Shown: positions 10,809 through 19,856, counted from the stretch's first letter. The stretch is 64,000 nt of DNA from Akkermansia sp. (GCA_017415995.1 JAFQDN010000007.1:36396-100395); one strand, 5' to 3'. The notes: generated by a model not told the origin, from the letters alone. Translations and numbers: made by a program.

Positions 10809-11684
10809 TCAGATAGAAACGGCGCTTTTGAGAATAGCGCGGGTGATGGTTTGGTGGGCGGATGGCATGCGGATGCCGAGGGTAAGGAGGCGGGAGGGCT
10901 CCATGGCGGTGTGTTGGGGACGTGGCTCGCGGAAGAATGCGGCGTCTTTCAGGCGGAGAGGGGTGAGAGGGGGAAGAACGGTGAGAAGCCCTGCTTCCGC
11001 CGCGGCTTGAAGAGCCCATTGTGCGCAGGTGTGCCAGCTGACGGGCTCGCCGGTGGAGCATACGTGGAAGATGCCGCTTTCCCGCGTGGGTATGAGGCTG
11101 AGGATGACGCGCGCAATGTCCTCGGCATCCGTCGGCATGGAAAACTTGTCCGCAATGGCGGAAAGCGGCTCGGCTGCGCGTGCTTTGTGAATAATGGATT
11201 CCACGAAGGAAGGGTGCGCAGGGTTGCCGCATATCCAAGAAACGCGCAAGATGAGGGCGGAGGGCAGGGCTTCTGCCACTTGGAGCTCGCCTTCGCGTTT
11301 GCTTTCACCGTAGATGCTGATAGGTTTGCACTTGGCGCTTTCCGTTTTTGCGCCGGCTTTGTGCCCGGCTAGCACGTAATCCGTGGAGAGGTGGACAAAG
11401 CGTGCCCCGGTGTGCCTGCAAGCCAGTGCCATGGTGGCCGGAGCCACGGCATTGACGAGGTGTGCGCGCAGCGGATTGTCCGCGCAGGCCTCCAACCCGC
11501 TGATGGCCGCACAGTTGACTACGGCGTGCGCGCCGGATTGCAGTACTGTTTGCGCTACGGCGCGGGAATCCTCCATGTTACAATCCGCATGGCTTGGTGC
11601 GTACACGCTCCACCCTGCGGCTTCCGCCATGCGGTGTAGTACTTGCCCGGTGCGCCCGGTTGCGCCGAAAAGGAGGAGTTGCAT
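10809..11684 (-). CDS. RmlD-like NAD(P)-dependent sugar reductase
   Basis: A 291-residue short-chain dehydrogenase of the RmlD (dTDP-4-dehydrorhamnose reductase) type. The nucleotide-binding motif G-A-T-G-R-T-G-Q is at residues 7-14. V-N-C-A-A-I-S-G-L-E and L-S-T-D-Y-V-L-A-G follow, and the active-site Y-G-E-S-K-R-E-G-E motif carries the Tyr-x-x-x-Lys pair. The C-terminal part contains the expected D-A-E-D-I-A-R segment. No other rhamnose genes (rmlA, B, C) are adjacent, so the substrate may differ. It lies 20 nt downstream of the NfeD-like gene and is the last gene of an SPFH-NfeD-RmlD operon. Confidence 0.82.
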   Translation of the reverse strand: MQLLLFGATGRTGQVLHRMAEAAGWSVYAPSHADCNMEDSRAVAQTVLQSGAHAVVNCAAISGLEACADNPLRAHLVNAVAPATMALACRHTGARFVHLSTDYVLAGHKAGAKTESAKCKPISIYGESKREGELQVAEALPSALILRVSWICGNPAHPSFVESIIHKARAAEPLSAIADKFSMPTDAEDIARVILSLIPTRESGIFHVCSTGEPVSWHTCAQWALQAAAEAGLLTVLPPLTPLRLKDAAFFREPRPQHTAMEPSRLLTLGIRMPSAHQTITRAILKSAVSI

Positions 11685-11704
11685 GGCTCAGACGGAGGGG
11701 ATGC

Positions 11705-12196
11705 TTATTTGATTTTTTCCACAAATACTGCACCGTCCTTGAACGCTGTGACTCGGACGAGCTCGTCGTGCTCAACCCAAGCGTGGTCACGTGCGGAGAT
11801 GGGGAAGATTTGGTCTTCTATTTTAATGAAACGGCTTTCATTATTGCCGCAGATGTGCCCGGTTTTGCCGGGGAGGGTTTCGCCGAGGTGATCCTTCGGT
11901 GCAACAGCTTTGATGGCGCGGTTGATGGTGCTGCGGATGAGGAGTTTCCAGAAAACGTAGTAGAAAATGGCCCACAGGAGCAGGAAGATGATGAAGGTGA
12001 ATACGGACCACTCCGTAGGCGGATTGATGCGCACTGTGCCCCACCAGGCAAAAAGTGCCATGGCGACCAAGGTGAGCAAATCTGTGTCAAAAAACAGCAG
12101 GTCTACCAGCAACAGCGTAATGCCGACGGCCAACATCCAGTTGAGAACGGATTGGTCCGCCATCCATAACCACGCTATGAGAGAGTCGTAGTCCAT
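11705..12196 (-). CDS. NfeD-like membrane protein
   Basis: A 163-residue protein with three membrane helices in the first 90 residues. A C-terminal OB-fold-like domain follows, with G-E-T-L-P-G-K-T-G-H-I near residues 104-114 and beta strands to the end. This is the NfeD architecture. NfeD proteins are coupled to SPFH/stomatin proteins. Here the start ATG overlaps the stop codon of the SPFH gene by one base (TAATG), so translation is probably coupled. Together they should form a membrane microdomain or quality-control module. Confidence 0.82.
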   Translation of the reverse strand: MDYDSLIAWLWMADQSVLNWMLAVGITLLLVDLLFFDTDLLTLVAMALFAWWGTVRINPPTEWSVFTFIIFLLLWAIFYYVFWKLLIRSTINRAIKAVAPKDHLGETLPGKTGHICGNNESRFIKIEDQIFPISARDHAWVEHDELVRVTAFKDGAVFVEKIK

Positions 12197-12993
12197 TATT
12201 CTCCTTCTTTAATGTTGAGCATAGCCGGCATGTGGGAGGGCAGGTATACCTTGGATGCCGGGTTCTTGGTGATGGTTGTGTAGCCTTCCAGCGTTTGGCG
12301 GTTGACGAGTGCGCGCATGGCTCCCTCGGCACCGAGTGTTTTGGCAAGGGTGTTGACGTAGAGGGCATCGGCCTCTGCGATAAGTCGGAGTGCCTCCTTG
12401 GCGCCTTCTGCACGCATGATGGCTGCATCTCGCTCGGCCTCGGCATTCAGGCGGATGGCACGGCTGAGACGCTCCGCCTTCATTTGCTCGAGCATGGCCT
12501 TTTGCGTTTCCTTATCAGCGGTGAGTTCTTGGATTTCCACGGAGGTGATGCTCAGCCCCCAGCGTGTGGCTGTGGTGGCAATGGCAAGCACGATTTTGTC
12601 CGACAGCTCGGCGCGGGAGCTGAGGAGTTCATCCAAATTACGGCTGCCGATGATGGAGCGTACCTCATTGAGAGCAAGCTCCATGAGGGATTTGTGCAGG
12701 TTTTCCACCTCGTAGAGGGCTTTGATGGGGGCTGTAATGCGCCAGCGGATGATGCAGGAGATATCTACCGTGGTGTTGTCTTTGGTGACGCATTGGCGGG
12801 GCGGCGTGTCAAGGATTTGCTCCGTGAGTTCAATGTACTTCCCGTTTTTGTGGGTACGCTCCCAGTGATCCACTCGTTTGGGCTTTTGCAGGAACGGTAT
12901 GCGCATGTGCAACCCGCTGGTTTTAACGGATACGGGCTTGCCGAACATTTCCAACACAACGCAGTGATTTTGCGGTACGGTGAAGATAAACAT
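12196..12993 (-). CDS. SPFH/Band 7 (stomatin-like) protein
   Basis: A 265-residue stomatin-type protein. The Band 7 domain spans roughly residues 5-170: V-P-Q-N-H-C-V-V-L-E-M-F-G, then P-P-R-Q-C-V-T-K-D-N-T-T-V-D, then a helix with N-E-V-R-S-I-I-G-S-R-N-L-D-E-L-L. A coiled-coil alanine/glutamate-rich helix follows (about 175-215). The family oligomerises on membranes and scaffolds partner proteins. The N-terminal hydrophobic stretch is short, so membrane attachment may need the NfeD partner encoded next. No convincing promoter was found in the 270-bp spacer for this strand. Confidence 0.9.
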   Translation of the reverse strand: MFIFTVPQNHCVVLEMFGKPVSVKTSGLHMRIPFLQKPKRVDHWERTHKNGKYIELTEQILDTPPRQCVTKDNTTVDISCIIRWRITAPIKALYEVENLHKSLMELALNEVRSIIGSRNLDELLSSRAELSDKIVLAIATTATRWGLSITSVEIQELTADKETQKAMLEQMKAERLSRAIRLNAEAERDAAIMRAEGAKEALRLIAEADALYVNTLAKTLGAEGAMRALVNRQTLEGYTTITKNPASKVYLPSHMPAMLNIKEGE

Positions 12994-13200
12994 ATTTGCT
13001 GTAGTGGTGTGAGTTAAAGTGTGCAGTGGTCTTGTTGTTCCCTGTATTCTGCATGTTAGACGCGCGTAAATGTTTTTTTGTTCATAAAAACCATTTATTT
13101 TGTTTGCCTACCCATTGCAGATGCGCTTGCTGAGTCTAACTATACGCTTTTTGAGTATACTTGCAAGAAAAATATGAGCCACAAACAGCTGTAAATTGCC

Positions 13201-13230
13201 TTGACACAGGTGCATGCCGGGCGTTATTCT
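13201..13230 (+). promoter_or_regulatory. Predicted promoter of the small membrane protein gene
   Basis: Perfect TTGACA (13201-13206), an 18-bp spacer and TATTCT (13225-13230), 41 nt before the ATG at 13272. The rest of the 12994-13271 spacer is AT-rich and shows no other feature. Confidence 0.5.
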
Positions 13231-13271
13231 GTATGGAGTACTGCGGATAAAATCAGTGCATATAGGTGAGT

Positions 13272-13850
13272 ATGAATGTAAAGTTGGATAAATATATCAT
13301 CGTTGCGTTGTCATTGGTGGTGGCAGTGTGCTCGCTGCCGGTGCTTTCCAACGTGTTTAAGCTGCAAGACTTGATTTTTGAGAGCTCCGCAGCTTTTCTC
13401 GGTATTTGTATATCGGTGATTATTACGGGGATTATGCTCAAGTCCCAAAGTAACGCTGAGAATGAAAAAGAGCGTAACGCAAAAATTTTTGAGCAAAAGC
13501 TCAATATTTACTTGGACTTCCTGCGTGGGGTGTCGGATGTGGCGGAGGATGGCCACATTAGCAAAAAAGAGGCTAACCGCCTGCAATTCCTGATTTCATT
13601 TGTGGCCATGCATACCTCAGATAGCAATATGCGCCTTGTCAGTGAGCCTTTTGCGGAGATTGTAGAGTTATGTGGCGGGGTGGATGAGGAGTCCAAGGTT
13701 ATAGAGTTGCAGGATGTGTTGCAGCCACTCATGCAGATTGTAACGGTTTTCCGGCGTGAGTTGTACCCGAAAGAGGCTCTGCAGATGGAGGCCTCGGATG
13801 AGTTGGAGGCTGCCGTGGCTCGGCTCAAAAGCGTGCTGAAATCCGGTTGA
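13272..13850 (+). CDS. Membrane-anchored protein of unknown function
   Basis: A 192-residue protein with two N-terminal membrane helices (about residues 8-25 and 40-60) and a soluble helical C-terminal domain. The linker is highly charged, with a run of Asn, Glu, Lys and Arg just after the second helix. I do not recognise a family. The ATG at 13272 is preceded by AGGTG at a short distance. An in-frame GTG at 13266 is the alternative start. It is convergent with tyrA, 11 nt away, with no hairpin between them. Confidence 0.65.
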   Translation: MNVKLDKYIIVALSLVVAVCSLPVLSNVFKLQDLIFESSAAFLGICISVIITGIMLKSQSNAENEKERNAKIFEQKLNIYLDFLRGVSDVAEDGHISKKEANRLQFLISFVAMHTSDSNMRLVSEPFAEIVELCGGVDEESKVIELQDVLQPLMQIVTVFRRELYPKEALQMEASDELEAAVARLKSVLKSG

Positions 13851-13861
13851 ATGGGGAGGAA

Positions 13862-14743
13862 TTACTCCTGTCCTATATTCAGAACCAGCTCGCGAGCGGT
13901 TTTGGCTTGTTCCAGCCATTCACGCACACCGGCTTTGTCTTGGGTTTCCAGCAAATCGACGAGTCGGTGGAGGTCATCCACACAGTTGTGGAGAACCTCG
14001 CGGATGGCTACATCATTTTCCCAGAGGATATCCGCCCACATGGAGGCGGCGCCGGAGCAAACGCGGGTGGTATCCCGGAAACCGGAGGAGGCCAGTTGTT
14101 GTAGGTCTGCCGTGGCAACGTCTCCCGGGATGGCGTTGCGCGCCCCGAGTGCCGCAACAATGTGGGGCATGTGCGAGATGCGTGCCACGGTGCGGTCATG
14201 GTGTGCAGGGTGCATCCTGTACGTCTTGCATTGTAGGGCTTGCCAGAAGGATTCCAGTCTGCACTGCATGGAATCCGGTACACCATGCGGGTTTGTCGTA
14301 ACCACGGTAGCTCCGTGCAGGAGCTCGGCAAAGGCGTTGTCGAACCCCTGTTTTTCCGCGCCTGCCATGGGGTGTGAGCCGATGAAAAGGCGCTTGCGCT
14401 CCGTAAGCATGGCTCCGGTGGTGCGGTGCACATAGGCTTTGACGGAGCCTATGTCCGTAACCAAGGCATCTTTGCGTATGGCTGAAAGGATGTAGCGTGC
14501 AAGCTCTTCAAATGCGCCGATGGGAGTGGCTAGGATGATGAGATCCGCGCCGTCGGCTGCGGCGCGGGCATCCGTGTAGGTGTGGGTAATTCCCTTGGCT
14601 CGAGCTTGCTCCAGCGGAGCTTCCCGCCGGGCCCAGAGGCGCAGCTCGCACTCAGGCAACTTTTCGCGCACGGCCAGAGCAATGGAGCCACCGAGCAAGC
14701 CCGGGCCCAAAATGGTGACAGTGTTGAACGGAAGAGTTGCCAT
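13862..14743 (-). CDS. tyrA: Prephenate dehydrogenase
   Basis: A 293-residue NAD-dependent prephenate dehydrogenase, which converts prephenate to 4-hydroxyphenylpyruvate in tyrosine synthesis. The Rossmann motif G-P-G-L-L-G-G-S is at residues 13-20. The catalytic region G-S-H-P-M-A-G-A-E-K-Q-G is diagnostic, and M-H-P-A-H-H-D follows later. There is no chorismate mutase or ACT domain, so this is the simple monofunctional form. It lies 38 nt downstream of a Pro-rich lipoprotein gene on the same strand and may share its promoter at 15368-15396. Confidence 0.93.
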   Translation of the reverse strand: MATLPFNTVTILGPGLLGGSIALAVREKLPECELRLWARREAPLEQARAKGITHTYTDARAAADGADLIILATPIGAFEELARYILSAIRKDALVTDIGSVKAYVHRTTGAMLTERKRLFIGSHPMAGAEKQGFDNAFAELLHGATVVTTNPHGVPDSMQCRLESFWQALQCKTYRMHPAHHDRTVARISHMPHIVAALGARNAIPGDVATADLQQLASSGFRDTTRVCSGAASMWADILWENDVAIREVLHNCVDDLHRLVDLLETQDKAGVREWLEQAKTARELVLNIGQE

Positions 14744-14781
14744 GGTGCGTGGTGGCGCCTTGCAGCAGGGGAAATTCTGTG

Positions 14782-15342
14782 TTACGGTACGTAGAAGAAG
14801 AAGTTGGTGCCGCGTACTTTCAGCTTAGTGCCACGGGGGTAGGGCTGGCCGGTTTTCTTGTTCAGGATGCGAATGCGCACGGACGGATCCAGCGGGTTGT
14901 ATACGCGTGTGGGATCTCCGGGAACGGGCGTGGCGTAAGGAATGGGTCCATCATTGGTAATGAGGCTCGGGTCCTTGGCTGCCGGCTTGGGTTCCGGAGC
15001 CGGGGTAGGAGCCGGAGTCGGGGTGGGTGCAGGTGTAGGTTCTGCTACGGGCTGCGGTGGCGTAATGGTGGTTTTCTTGGGGGTGGCAGGGGTTGCCGGC
15101 TTGGCGGCAGGCTTCTGCTTCGGTGTTTGTTTTGCCGCGGGGGTGGCTTTCGGGGTTGCCTTGGGCTTTGCAGTCTGTTTAGGAGTAGGCTGCTGAGTTG
15201 TAACAGGTGCTGTTGCTTCCGCCGGTACTGCCGTGGAGGGCATGGAACGGTGCGGAATATCCGGCACGGGATTGGAGTAGTACACGCAGGAACTCAGTGT
15301 TATCCCTGCTGTCAGAATTGTGTAAAAACCGGCTGTCTTCAT
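14782..15342 (-). CDS. Proline/alanine/lysine-rich lipoprotein
   Basis: A 186-residue predicted lipoprotein. The signal peptide ends in a lipobox L-S-S-C near residue 18. Residues 35-125 are a low-complexity linker of Pro, Ala, Lys and Thr, like linkers that span the periplasm. The C-terminal 50 residues form a small conserved-looking domain with V-R-I-R-I-L-N and a Phe-rich end. The upstream ATG at 15396 would add an 18-residue non-signal extension that overlaps the predicted promoter, so 15342 is used. It may tether the envelope layers. Function is not established. Confidence 0.7.
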   Translation of the reverse strand: MKTAGFYTILTAGITLSSCVYYSNPVPDIPHRSMPSTAVPAEATAPVTTQQPTPKQTAKPKATPKATPAAKQTPKQKPAAKPATPATPKKTTITPPQPVAEPTPAPTPTPAPTPAPEPKPAAKDPSLITNDGPIPYATPVPGDPTRVYNPLDPSVRIRILNKKTGQPYPRGTKLKVRGTNFFFYVP

Positions 15343-15367
15343 GTGCAAAATTGATAATTCGCCTGTA

Positions 15368-15396
15368 AATCTAACCCCATTCTGCTGCATTGTCAA
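15368..15396 (-). promoter_or_regulatory. Predicted promoter of the lipoprotein-tyrA unit
   Basis: Minus strand TTGACA (15391-15396), a 17-bp spacer and TAGATT (15368-15373), 25 nt before the ATG at 15342. Confidence 0.6.
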
Positions 15397-15484
15397 TCTA
15401 AATTCGCGTCAGGACGGTACCTCATGTGCCCCGAATCTTTCAGTACATATACCGACAGCCTGAAATCAACAGAGACAAAAGGGC

Positions 15485-15513
15485 TTGCAGACTGAGTGCA
15501 ATTTTGGTAGAAT
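15485..15513 (+). promoter_or_regulatory. Predicted leaderless promoter of recQ
   Basis: TTGCAG (15485-15490), a 17-bp spacer and TAGAAT (15508-15513). The ATG at 15521 lies 7 nt after the -10, exactly where transcription should start. An in-frame TTG inside the -35 is therefore not the start. Confidence 0.7.
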
Positions 15514-15520
15514 CTCGGCC

Positions 15521-17677
15521 ATGGGAAGCTTCCGTACAATCGCAAATGCCGATGAAGCGTTGCATCAATACTTCGGCTTTGAGAGTTTGAGGGCAGGCCA
15601 GGATGAGATAGTGGAAAACATCTTGGCCGGGAGGGATACGCTTGCCATTATGCCGACGGGCGGAGGCAAATCCCTGTGCTACCAATTGCCTGCGCTGTGC
15701 CGGGAGGGTGTTACGATAGTCGTATCTCCCTTGATTGCGCTGATGAAGGATCAAGTGGATGCTCTGGCGGCAAAGGGAATACCTGCTGCTGCAATCAATT
15801 CCTCATTAGGTGCAGATGAGTACCGCCAAGTCATGCAAGATTTTCGCAACGGTGAGCTCAAAATTGTTTATGTAGCGCCGGAGCGTTTCGGTAATGAGGG
15901 CTTTATGCGCACTCTGCAAGGGTTGAATATCAGCCTGTTGGCTATAGATGAGGCGCACTGCCTGAGCCAATGGGGACATGATTTTCGCCCGGATTACCTG
16001 CGTTTGGGACGTGTGCGCCAAGAACTCGGTTATCCGCAAACGGCAGCCCTCACAGCCACTGCAACGGAGAATGTGCGGCGTGACATTCTGCAAACCCTGC
16101 AACTCAAGGATCCTGCCGTTACCATCAGCGGGTTCGGGCGCGATAATTTGGATTTTGCCATCACTCATTGTGAGAACAGGCAAGCCAAGTTTGAGCGCAT
16201 CCGTAAGGTGATGGAAAAGTGGAAAAAGGGCATCATCTACTGCTCCACACGCAAAAACGTGATGACTGTGTTCGAGGAAATTCAGGGCTATGGAGGCACG
16301 GCAGTAGCCTATCACGCAGGCATGACGGATGAGGAGCGTGAGTTTTCTCAAAATGCTTTTATCTCCGGCCGGGCGGATGTTGTGGTGGCTACCAACGCGT
16401 TCGGTATGGGGATAGACCGTGCCGATGTGCGTTTTGTGCTGCATTTTGAAATTCCCGGCTCCGTGGAGGCGTATTATCAGGAAGCCGGACGCGCCGGTCG
16501 TGATGGCGAGATGTCCGCCTGTGAGCTGTTGTTCAACCACGCGGATTTGAAGACGCAGGAGTTTTTTTACGAGGGGAGCAATCCCTCTGTGCAACTTATC
16601 CGCAGCGTGTATAACCTGTTGCGCTCCCGCTGCAATGCCGATACCGGCGAGCTGCACCTGACGGTGGATGCCATGGCTGCCGAGCTTGGGCGTGATGTGA
16701 ATCCCATGGGGGTGAGTACGGCACTCTCCGCGCTCATCCATGCCGGAGCCATCACCCGCTCGGATGTAGCGGGCTCTAACACACGCCTTACCCGTGTGCT
16801 TAATCCCGGTGCTTCATTTGCCACGCTCCCTATTGATGAGGCGGCAATTGAAGAAAAAGCGCGCCGAGACCACGCTAAGATTGAGGCCATTACCCGCTAT
16901 GCATACAGCCCCGGTTGCCGCCAGCGTTGGATTCTGGATTACTTCGGCGAGGAAGGAGCATGCGACTGCGGACACTGTGATGTTTGTAATGCAGAGGAAC
17001 CGGCAGATGCAGAAGAGGTGACGGGGGATGATCTCACCATTGTCCGCAAAGCCTTGGCCGGTGTGGCTCGTGCCTCCAAACGTACCGCCGATGGTCAATG
17101 GCACGGGGTGTATGGGCGCAGTAAAATTATGGATATGCTGCGGGGCTCCAAAAATGCCAACATGCACCGCTACCTTACCTCGTTGTCCACTTACGGTATT
17201 CTCTCCGAGCTGACGGATTCGCGCATGAAGGCACTTTTCCGCGCCATGCAGGATGCCGGTTTGGTGCAAAGCAGTGGCGGGGATATGCCCTTGCTTACCC
17301 TCACGGCCAAGGGGGAGGATGTGATGCGTGAGAAAGCCCCGGCTCGCCTCGCGCGCAAACGTTGGAGCTCCGCTGCCCTCAAAGCTAAGAAAAAAGACGC
17401 TTTCAGTGTGCGCGGTCAGCAAATTATCAACAATATGATGCTCGGGCGCTTGGATAAAGAACTCTACAACCATTTGGCCGAGCTGCGCCGCGACCTCGCT
17501 GCCGAGTTCCGTATGCCCGTGTACCGCATCATGAATACGGAGGCACTCAAAGCTCTCGCTACCATCAAACCGACTACCATCGAAGCCGCCTCACGCATCA
17601 AAGGAATCGGTCCGTGGACTCGCCAAACGACGCTCCGCGCCTTTGTGGAGCTTATCCGAGACTACGAAAACGTGTGA
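15521..17677 (+). CDS. recQ: ATP-dependent DNA helicase RecQ
   Basis: A 718-residue 3'-to-5' DNA helicase acting in recombination repair. The helicase core has Walker A T-G-G-G-K-S (residues 46-51), the DEAH box (143-146) and motif VI Q-E-A-G-R-A-G-R-D-G. A zinc-binding RQC region follows, with C-R-Q-R-W-I-L-D-Y-F-G-E and the C-D-C-G-H-C-D-V-C cluster. A C-terminal HRDC domain ends the protein. Length is slightly above the 600-residue E. coli form. A 60-residue basic linker with S-K-R-T-A-D-G-Q-W lies between the RQC and HRDC parts. A start at 15521 fits the leaderless promoter. Confidence 0.96.
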   Translation: MGSFRTIANADEALHQYFGFESLRAGQDEIVENILAGRDTLAIMPTGGGKSLCYQLPALCREGVTIVVSPLIALMKDQVDALAAKGIPAAAINSSLGADEYRQVMQDFRNGELKIVYVAPERFGNEGFMRTLQGLNISLLAIDEAHCLSQWGHDFRPDYLRLGRVRQELGYPQTAALTATATENVRRDILQTLQLKDPAVTISGFGRDNLDFAITHCENRQAKFERIRKVMEKWKKGIIYCSTRKNVMTVFEEIQGYGGTAVAYHAGMTDEEREFSQNAFISGRADVVVATNAFGMGIDRADVRFVLHFEIPGSVEAYYQEAGRAGRDGEMSACELLFNHADLKTQEFFYEGSNPSVQLIRSVYNLLRSRCNADTGELHLTVDAMAAELGRDVNPMGVSTALSALIHAGAITRSDVAGSNTRLTRVLNPGASFATLPIDEAAIEEKARRDHAKIEAITRYAYSPGCRQRWILDYFGEEGACDCGHCDVCNAEEPADAEEVTGDDLTIVRKALAGVARASKRTADGQWHGVYGRSKIMDMLRGSKNANMHRYLTSLSTYGILSELTDSRMKALFRAMQDAGLVQSSGGDMPLLTLTAKGEDVMREKAPARLARKRWSSAALKAKKKDAFSVRGQQIINNMMLGRLDKELYNHLAELRRDLAAEFRMPVYRIMNTEALKALATIKPTTIEAASRIKGIGPWTRQTTLRAFVELIRDYENV

Positions 17678-17704
17678 GCTCGTACCGTTGCTCCTAAAAT
17701 TTGC

Positions 17705-17733
17705 TTGCCATGGGGTCGATAAAGAGGTAGAAT
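17705..17733 (+). promoter_or_regulatory. Predicted promoter of the 17.8-20.4 kb gene run
   Basis: TTGCCA (17705-17710), a 17-bp spacer and TAGAAT (17728-17733), 26 nt before the ATG at 17760. The four genes that follow are spaced by 5-19 nt and are probably one transcript. Confidence 0.6.
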
Positions 17734-17759
17734 GTAAGAAATAAGAGAAATCTCGTTGT

Positions 17760-18218
17760 ATGATGAGTCCCATCTTCAAAGTAGCATTACCGTTGGCAGC
17801 ATTTGTAGGTACCTTGCTGGTAGCAACCTGCGCGAAGCCGTATGGCTCATTGGGTAAGGCATCCGTAACGGAGGCCTTGCGCTCCGATGCCATAGCCGTT
17901 ACTCCCTGTATACCCGGATGGCTGCTGGAGCCTCAGCAAATCGAAAGACTGAGCGATACGGAATTCCGTGAGTTGAAGAGTATTCTGAAACGGGGTACGT
18001 TGCGCACGGTGCACGAGGATCAGTACCGTGGTACACCGGAACACCATGAGGGTACGGAGGAACGTGTGTTCTACCTTTATGCCAGCAATGGTCAATGCTT
18101 GGGTGCCAAACTCATCGGTGAGTTGGTGGTGCCGGATGATATTGACCTGAGTGAGGAAGATTGCCGGGCTTTGTACCGCCTGTTACACAAACGCGTGGAG
18201 CGTGTGCTGAAAAAATAA
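17760..18218 (+). CDS. Exported protein of unknown function
   Basis: A 152-residue protein with an N-terminal hydrophobic signal segment (residues 5-25) ending V-A-T-C-A. The Cys could be lipidated, although Thr at -1 is atypical. The mature part is charged and contains a repeated acidic helix, with L-S-D-T-E-F-R-E-L and L-S-E-E-D-C-R-A-L. No family is recognised. It is the first gene of a run with two GHSYGG hydrolases, 5 nt upstream of the first of them, so it may assist or regulate them. Confidence 0.65.
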   Translation: MMSPIFKVALPLAAFVGTLLVATCAKPYGSLGKASVTEALRSDAIAVTPCIPGWLLEPQQIERLSDTEFRELKSILKRGTLRTVHEDQYRGTPEHHEGTEERVFYLYASNGQCLGAKLIGELVVPDDIDLSEEDCRALYRLLHKRVERVLKK

Positions 18219-18223
18219 CAACC

Positions 18224-19048
18224 ATGGCAAGGGACGAGACCACCCCACGGCACCGCCGCTTCGGCTGTTTCATTTTGCCGCTTGCCGCCATCATCGGCGT
18301 GGTGCTTGGGCTGTGCAACCTCAGCTATAAGAGCTCTTATGTTGCCCCGGGAATATACCCGACACCGGATACCTCATTCATCGGTCGGCGTACGCAAGTG
18401 CATTTGCTGCGAGAAAAGGCTGATACGGCAGTCATTTTTATCGGCGGGTTCGGGGACCAAACAACGGCAAACTTCCGGTGTGTGTATGAGGGCATGCCTC
18501 CCTTACCCGGTTGCGGTAAACAGGTGCGCGCCTATTATGCATGGGACGGCGCGGAGGGCAGCCTCTTTGAGCACAGCACGGCAAGCATACAGCAGGATAT
18601 AACTGCCTTCTTGGAGCTTAACCCTGGGGCGAATCTCATTTTCATCGGGCACAGCTACGGAGGCTCTGCCACCATGGATATTATCCGCAATCTCAAGCTT
18701 CGTCCGGAGAGTGCAACCATTGTTGTTACGCTGGATGCCGTAAGCTGCCGGGAACGTTCCTGTCCCCGTGAACGTGCGCCGGAAGTGGACTTTTGGATTA
18801 ACTCCTACTGTGCGCCCTACCGTACTGCCGGGGATATAGTCCCGAAGCTGGGCGGTCCGTGGCGTCATTGCGAACAGGCAGATGTTAACCTGTGCTTTAA
18901 CGGTAAAGAGCGAGCAAGTGACGGCAGACGTTACCAGCACAAACGGCCTTACCCGCTTTTTATGGATGCATACGGCTCGGGAAGCTCCGCGTATGCCTTA
19001 TTGCAAAATGTGTGCCGGAGTATCATCTGCATTCCCTTGGAAGACTGA
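18224..19048 (+). CDS. Membrane-anchored alpha/beta-hydrolase-like protein, tandem copy 1
   Basis: A 274-residue protein with one N-terminal membrane segment (residues 13-32) after a basic start. The soluble part has a beta strand V-I-F-I-G-G-F-G and a nucleophile elbow G-H-S-Y-G with Ser144. An acidic D-A-V-S strand end follows, where the catalytic Asp of alpha/beta hydrolases is expected. The catalytic His cannot be fixed from sequence alone. The cysteine-rich C-terminal part (V-S-C-R-E-R, V-N-L-C-F) suggests periplasmic disulfides. Its paralogue starts 6 nt downstream. Substrate unknown; esterase or lipase-like activity is an inference from the elbow. Confidence 0.72.
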   Translation: MARDETTPRHRRFGCFILPLAAIIGVVLGLCNLSYKSSYVAPGIYPTPDTSFIGRRTQVHLLREKADTAVIFIGGFGDQTTANFRCVYEGMPPLPGCGKQVRAYYAWDGAEGSLFEHSTASIQQDITAFLELNPGANLIFIGHSYGGSATMDIIRNLKLRPESATIVVTLDAVSCRERSCPRERAPEVDFWINSYCAPYRTAGDIVPKLGGPWRHCEQADVNLCFNGKERASDGRRYQHKRPYPLFMDAYGSGSSAYALLQNVCRSIICIPLED

Positions 19049-19054
19049 CCTCCT

Positions 19055-19837
19055 ATGCCCCGTTACCTGCAAAAATCCCTTCTCCTCGGTATAGGCGTAT
19101 TGGCTGCTTTGTGTCCGCCCTCTTGCCAACAACAAAAGGTGGCTCCCGGTATTTACCCGGAACCCCGCACCGGTTTTTTCAGTCGGCGTGCACAAGTGCG
19201 TTTGGTGCAGGAAAAGGCGGATGTAGCCGTTATTTTCATCGGCGGTTTTTCCGAGCAAGTGCTGACTCATTTTCGTGCCGTGTATGAAATGACGCCACCG
19301 CTCCCCACCGGTGGTAAACAGGTGCGCGCATTCTACGCGTGGGATGGCGGGCGCGGGTGTCTGCCGTTTCACAGCACGCGCTTGCTGCGGAATGATTTGC
19401 AGGCATTCCTGAAAATCAATCCGGAGGCCGATATCATCTTCATCGGGCACAGTTACGGGGGCTCTGCCATTATGGATGCTATTCGCAAGTTGGACTGCTC
19501 GCACGGAAAAATACTGGCCGTGACGCTGGATGCCGTAAGCTGCCGAGAACGCTCCATGCCACGCCACCGCGCCCCCGGGGTGGATTATTGGATTAACGTA
19601 TACTGCCATCCGTATCGGCACCCCAAGGATTTGGCCGCCATGGTAGGCGGGCAATGGCGTGAATGTCCGCAGGCCGATGTGAATATCTGCTTCAGTGGCA
19701 AGCAGCGGGATGCCAAGGGACGGCGCTATCAGCATGCCCGCCCGGATGCCCTTTTCACGGAAACATCACCGCCTACAGGTATCTCTGCGTTGGAGTTGCT
19801 GCGCAATGCTTGCCTGAACCATAACTTAGGCAACTGA
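19055..19837 (+). CDS. Exported alpha/beta-hydrolase-like protein, tandem copy 2
   Basis: A 260-residue paralogue of the preceding gene. It shares A-P-G-I-Y-P, V-I-F-I-G-G-F, Y-A-W-D-G, G-H-S-Y-G (Ser133), T-L-D-A-V-S-C-R-E-R and G-R-R-Y-Q-H. The N-terminus is a signal peptide ending P-P-S-C, so this copy may be a lipoprotein while copy 1 keeps a membrane anchor. The two copies look about half identical by eye, so the duplication is not recent. Conserved positions outside the elbow (the W-I-N and D-V-N motifs) mark a small family that I do not recognise by name. Confidence 0.72.
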   Translation: MPRYLQKSLLLGIGVLAALCPPSCQQQKVAPGIYPEPRTGFFSRRAQVRLVQEKADVAVIFIGGFSEQVLTHFRAVYEMTPPLPTGGKQVRAFYAWDGGRGCLPFHSTRLLRNDLQAFLKINPEADIIFIGHSYGGSAIMDAIRKLDCSHGKILAVTLDAVSCRERSMPRHRAPGVDYWINVYCHPYRHPKDLAAMVGGQWRECPQADVNICFSGKQRDAKGRRYQHARPDALFTETSPPTGISALELLRNACLNHNLGN

Positions 19838-19856
19838 GCCATATCCTTTTTTTGCC

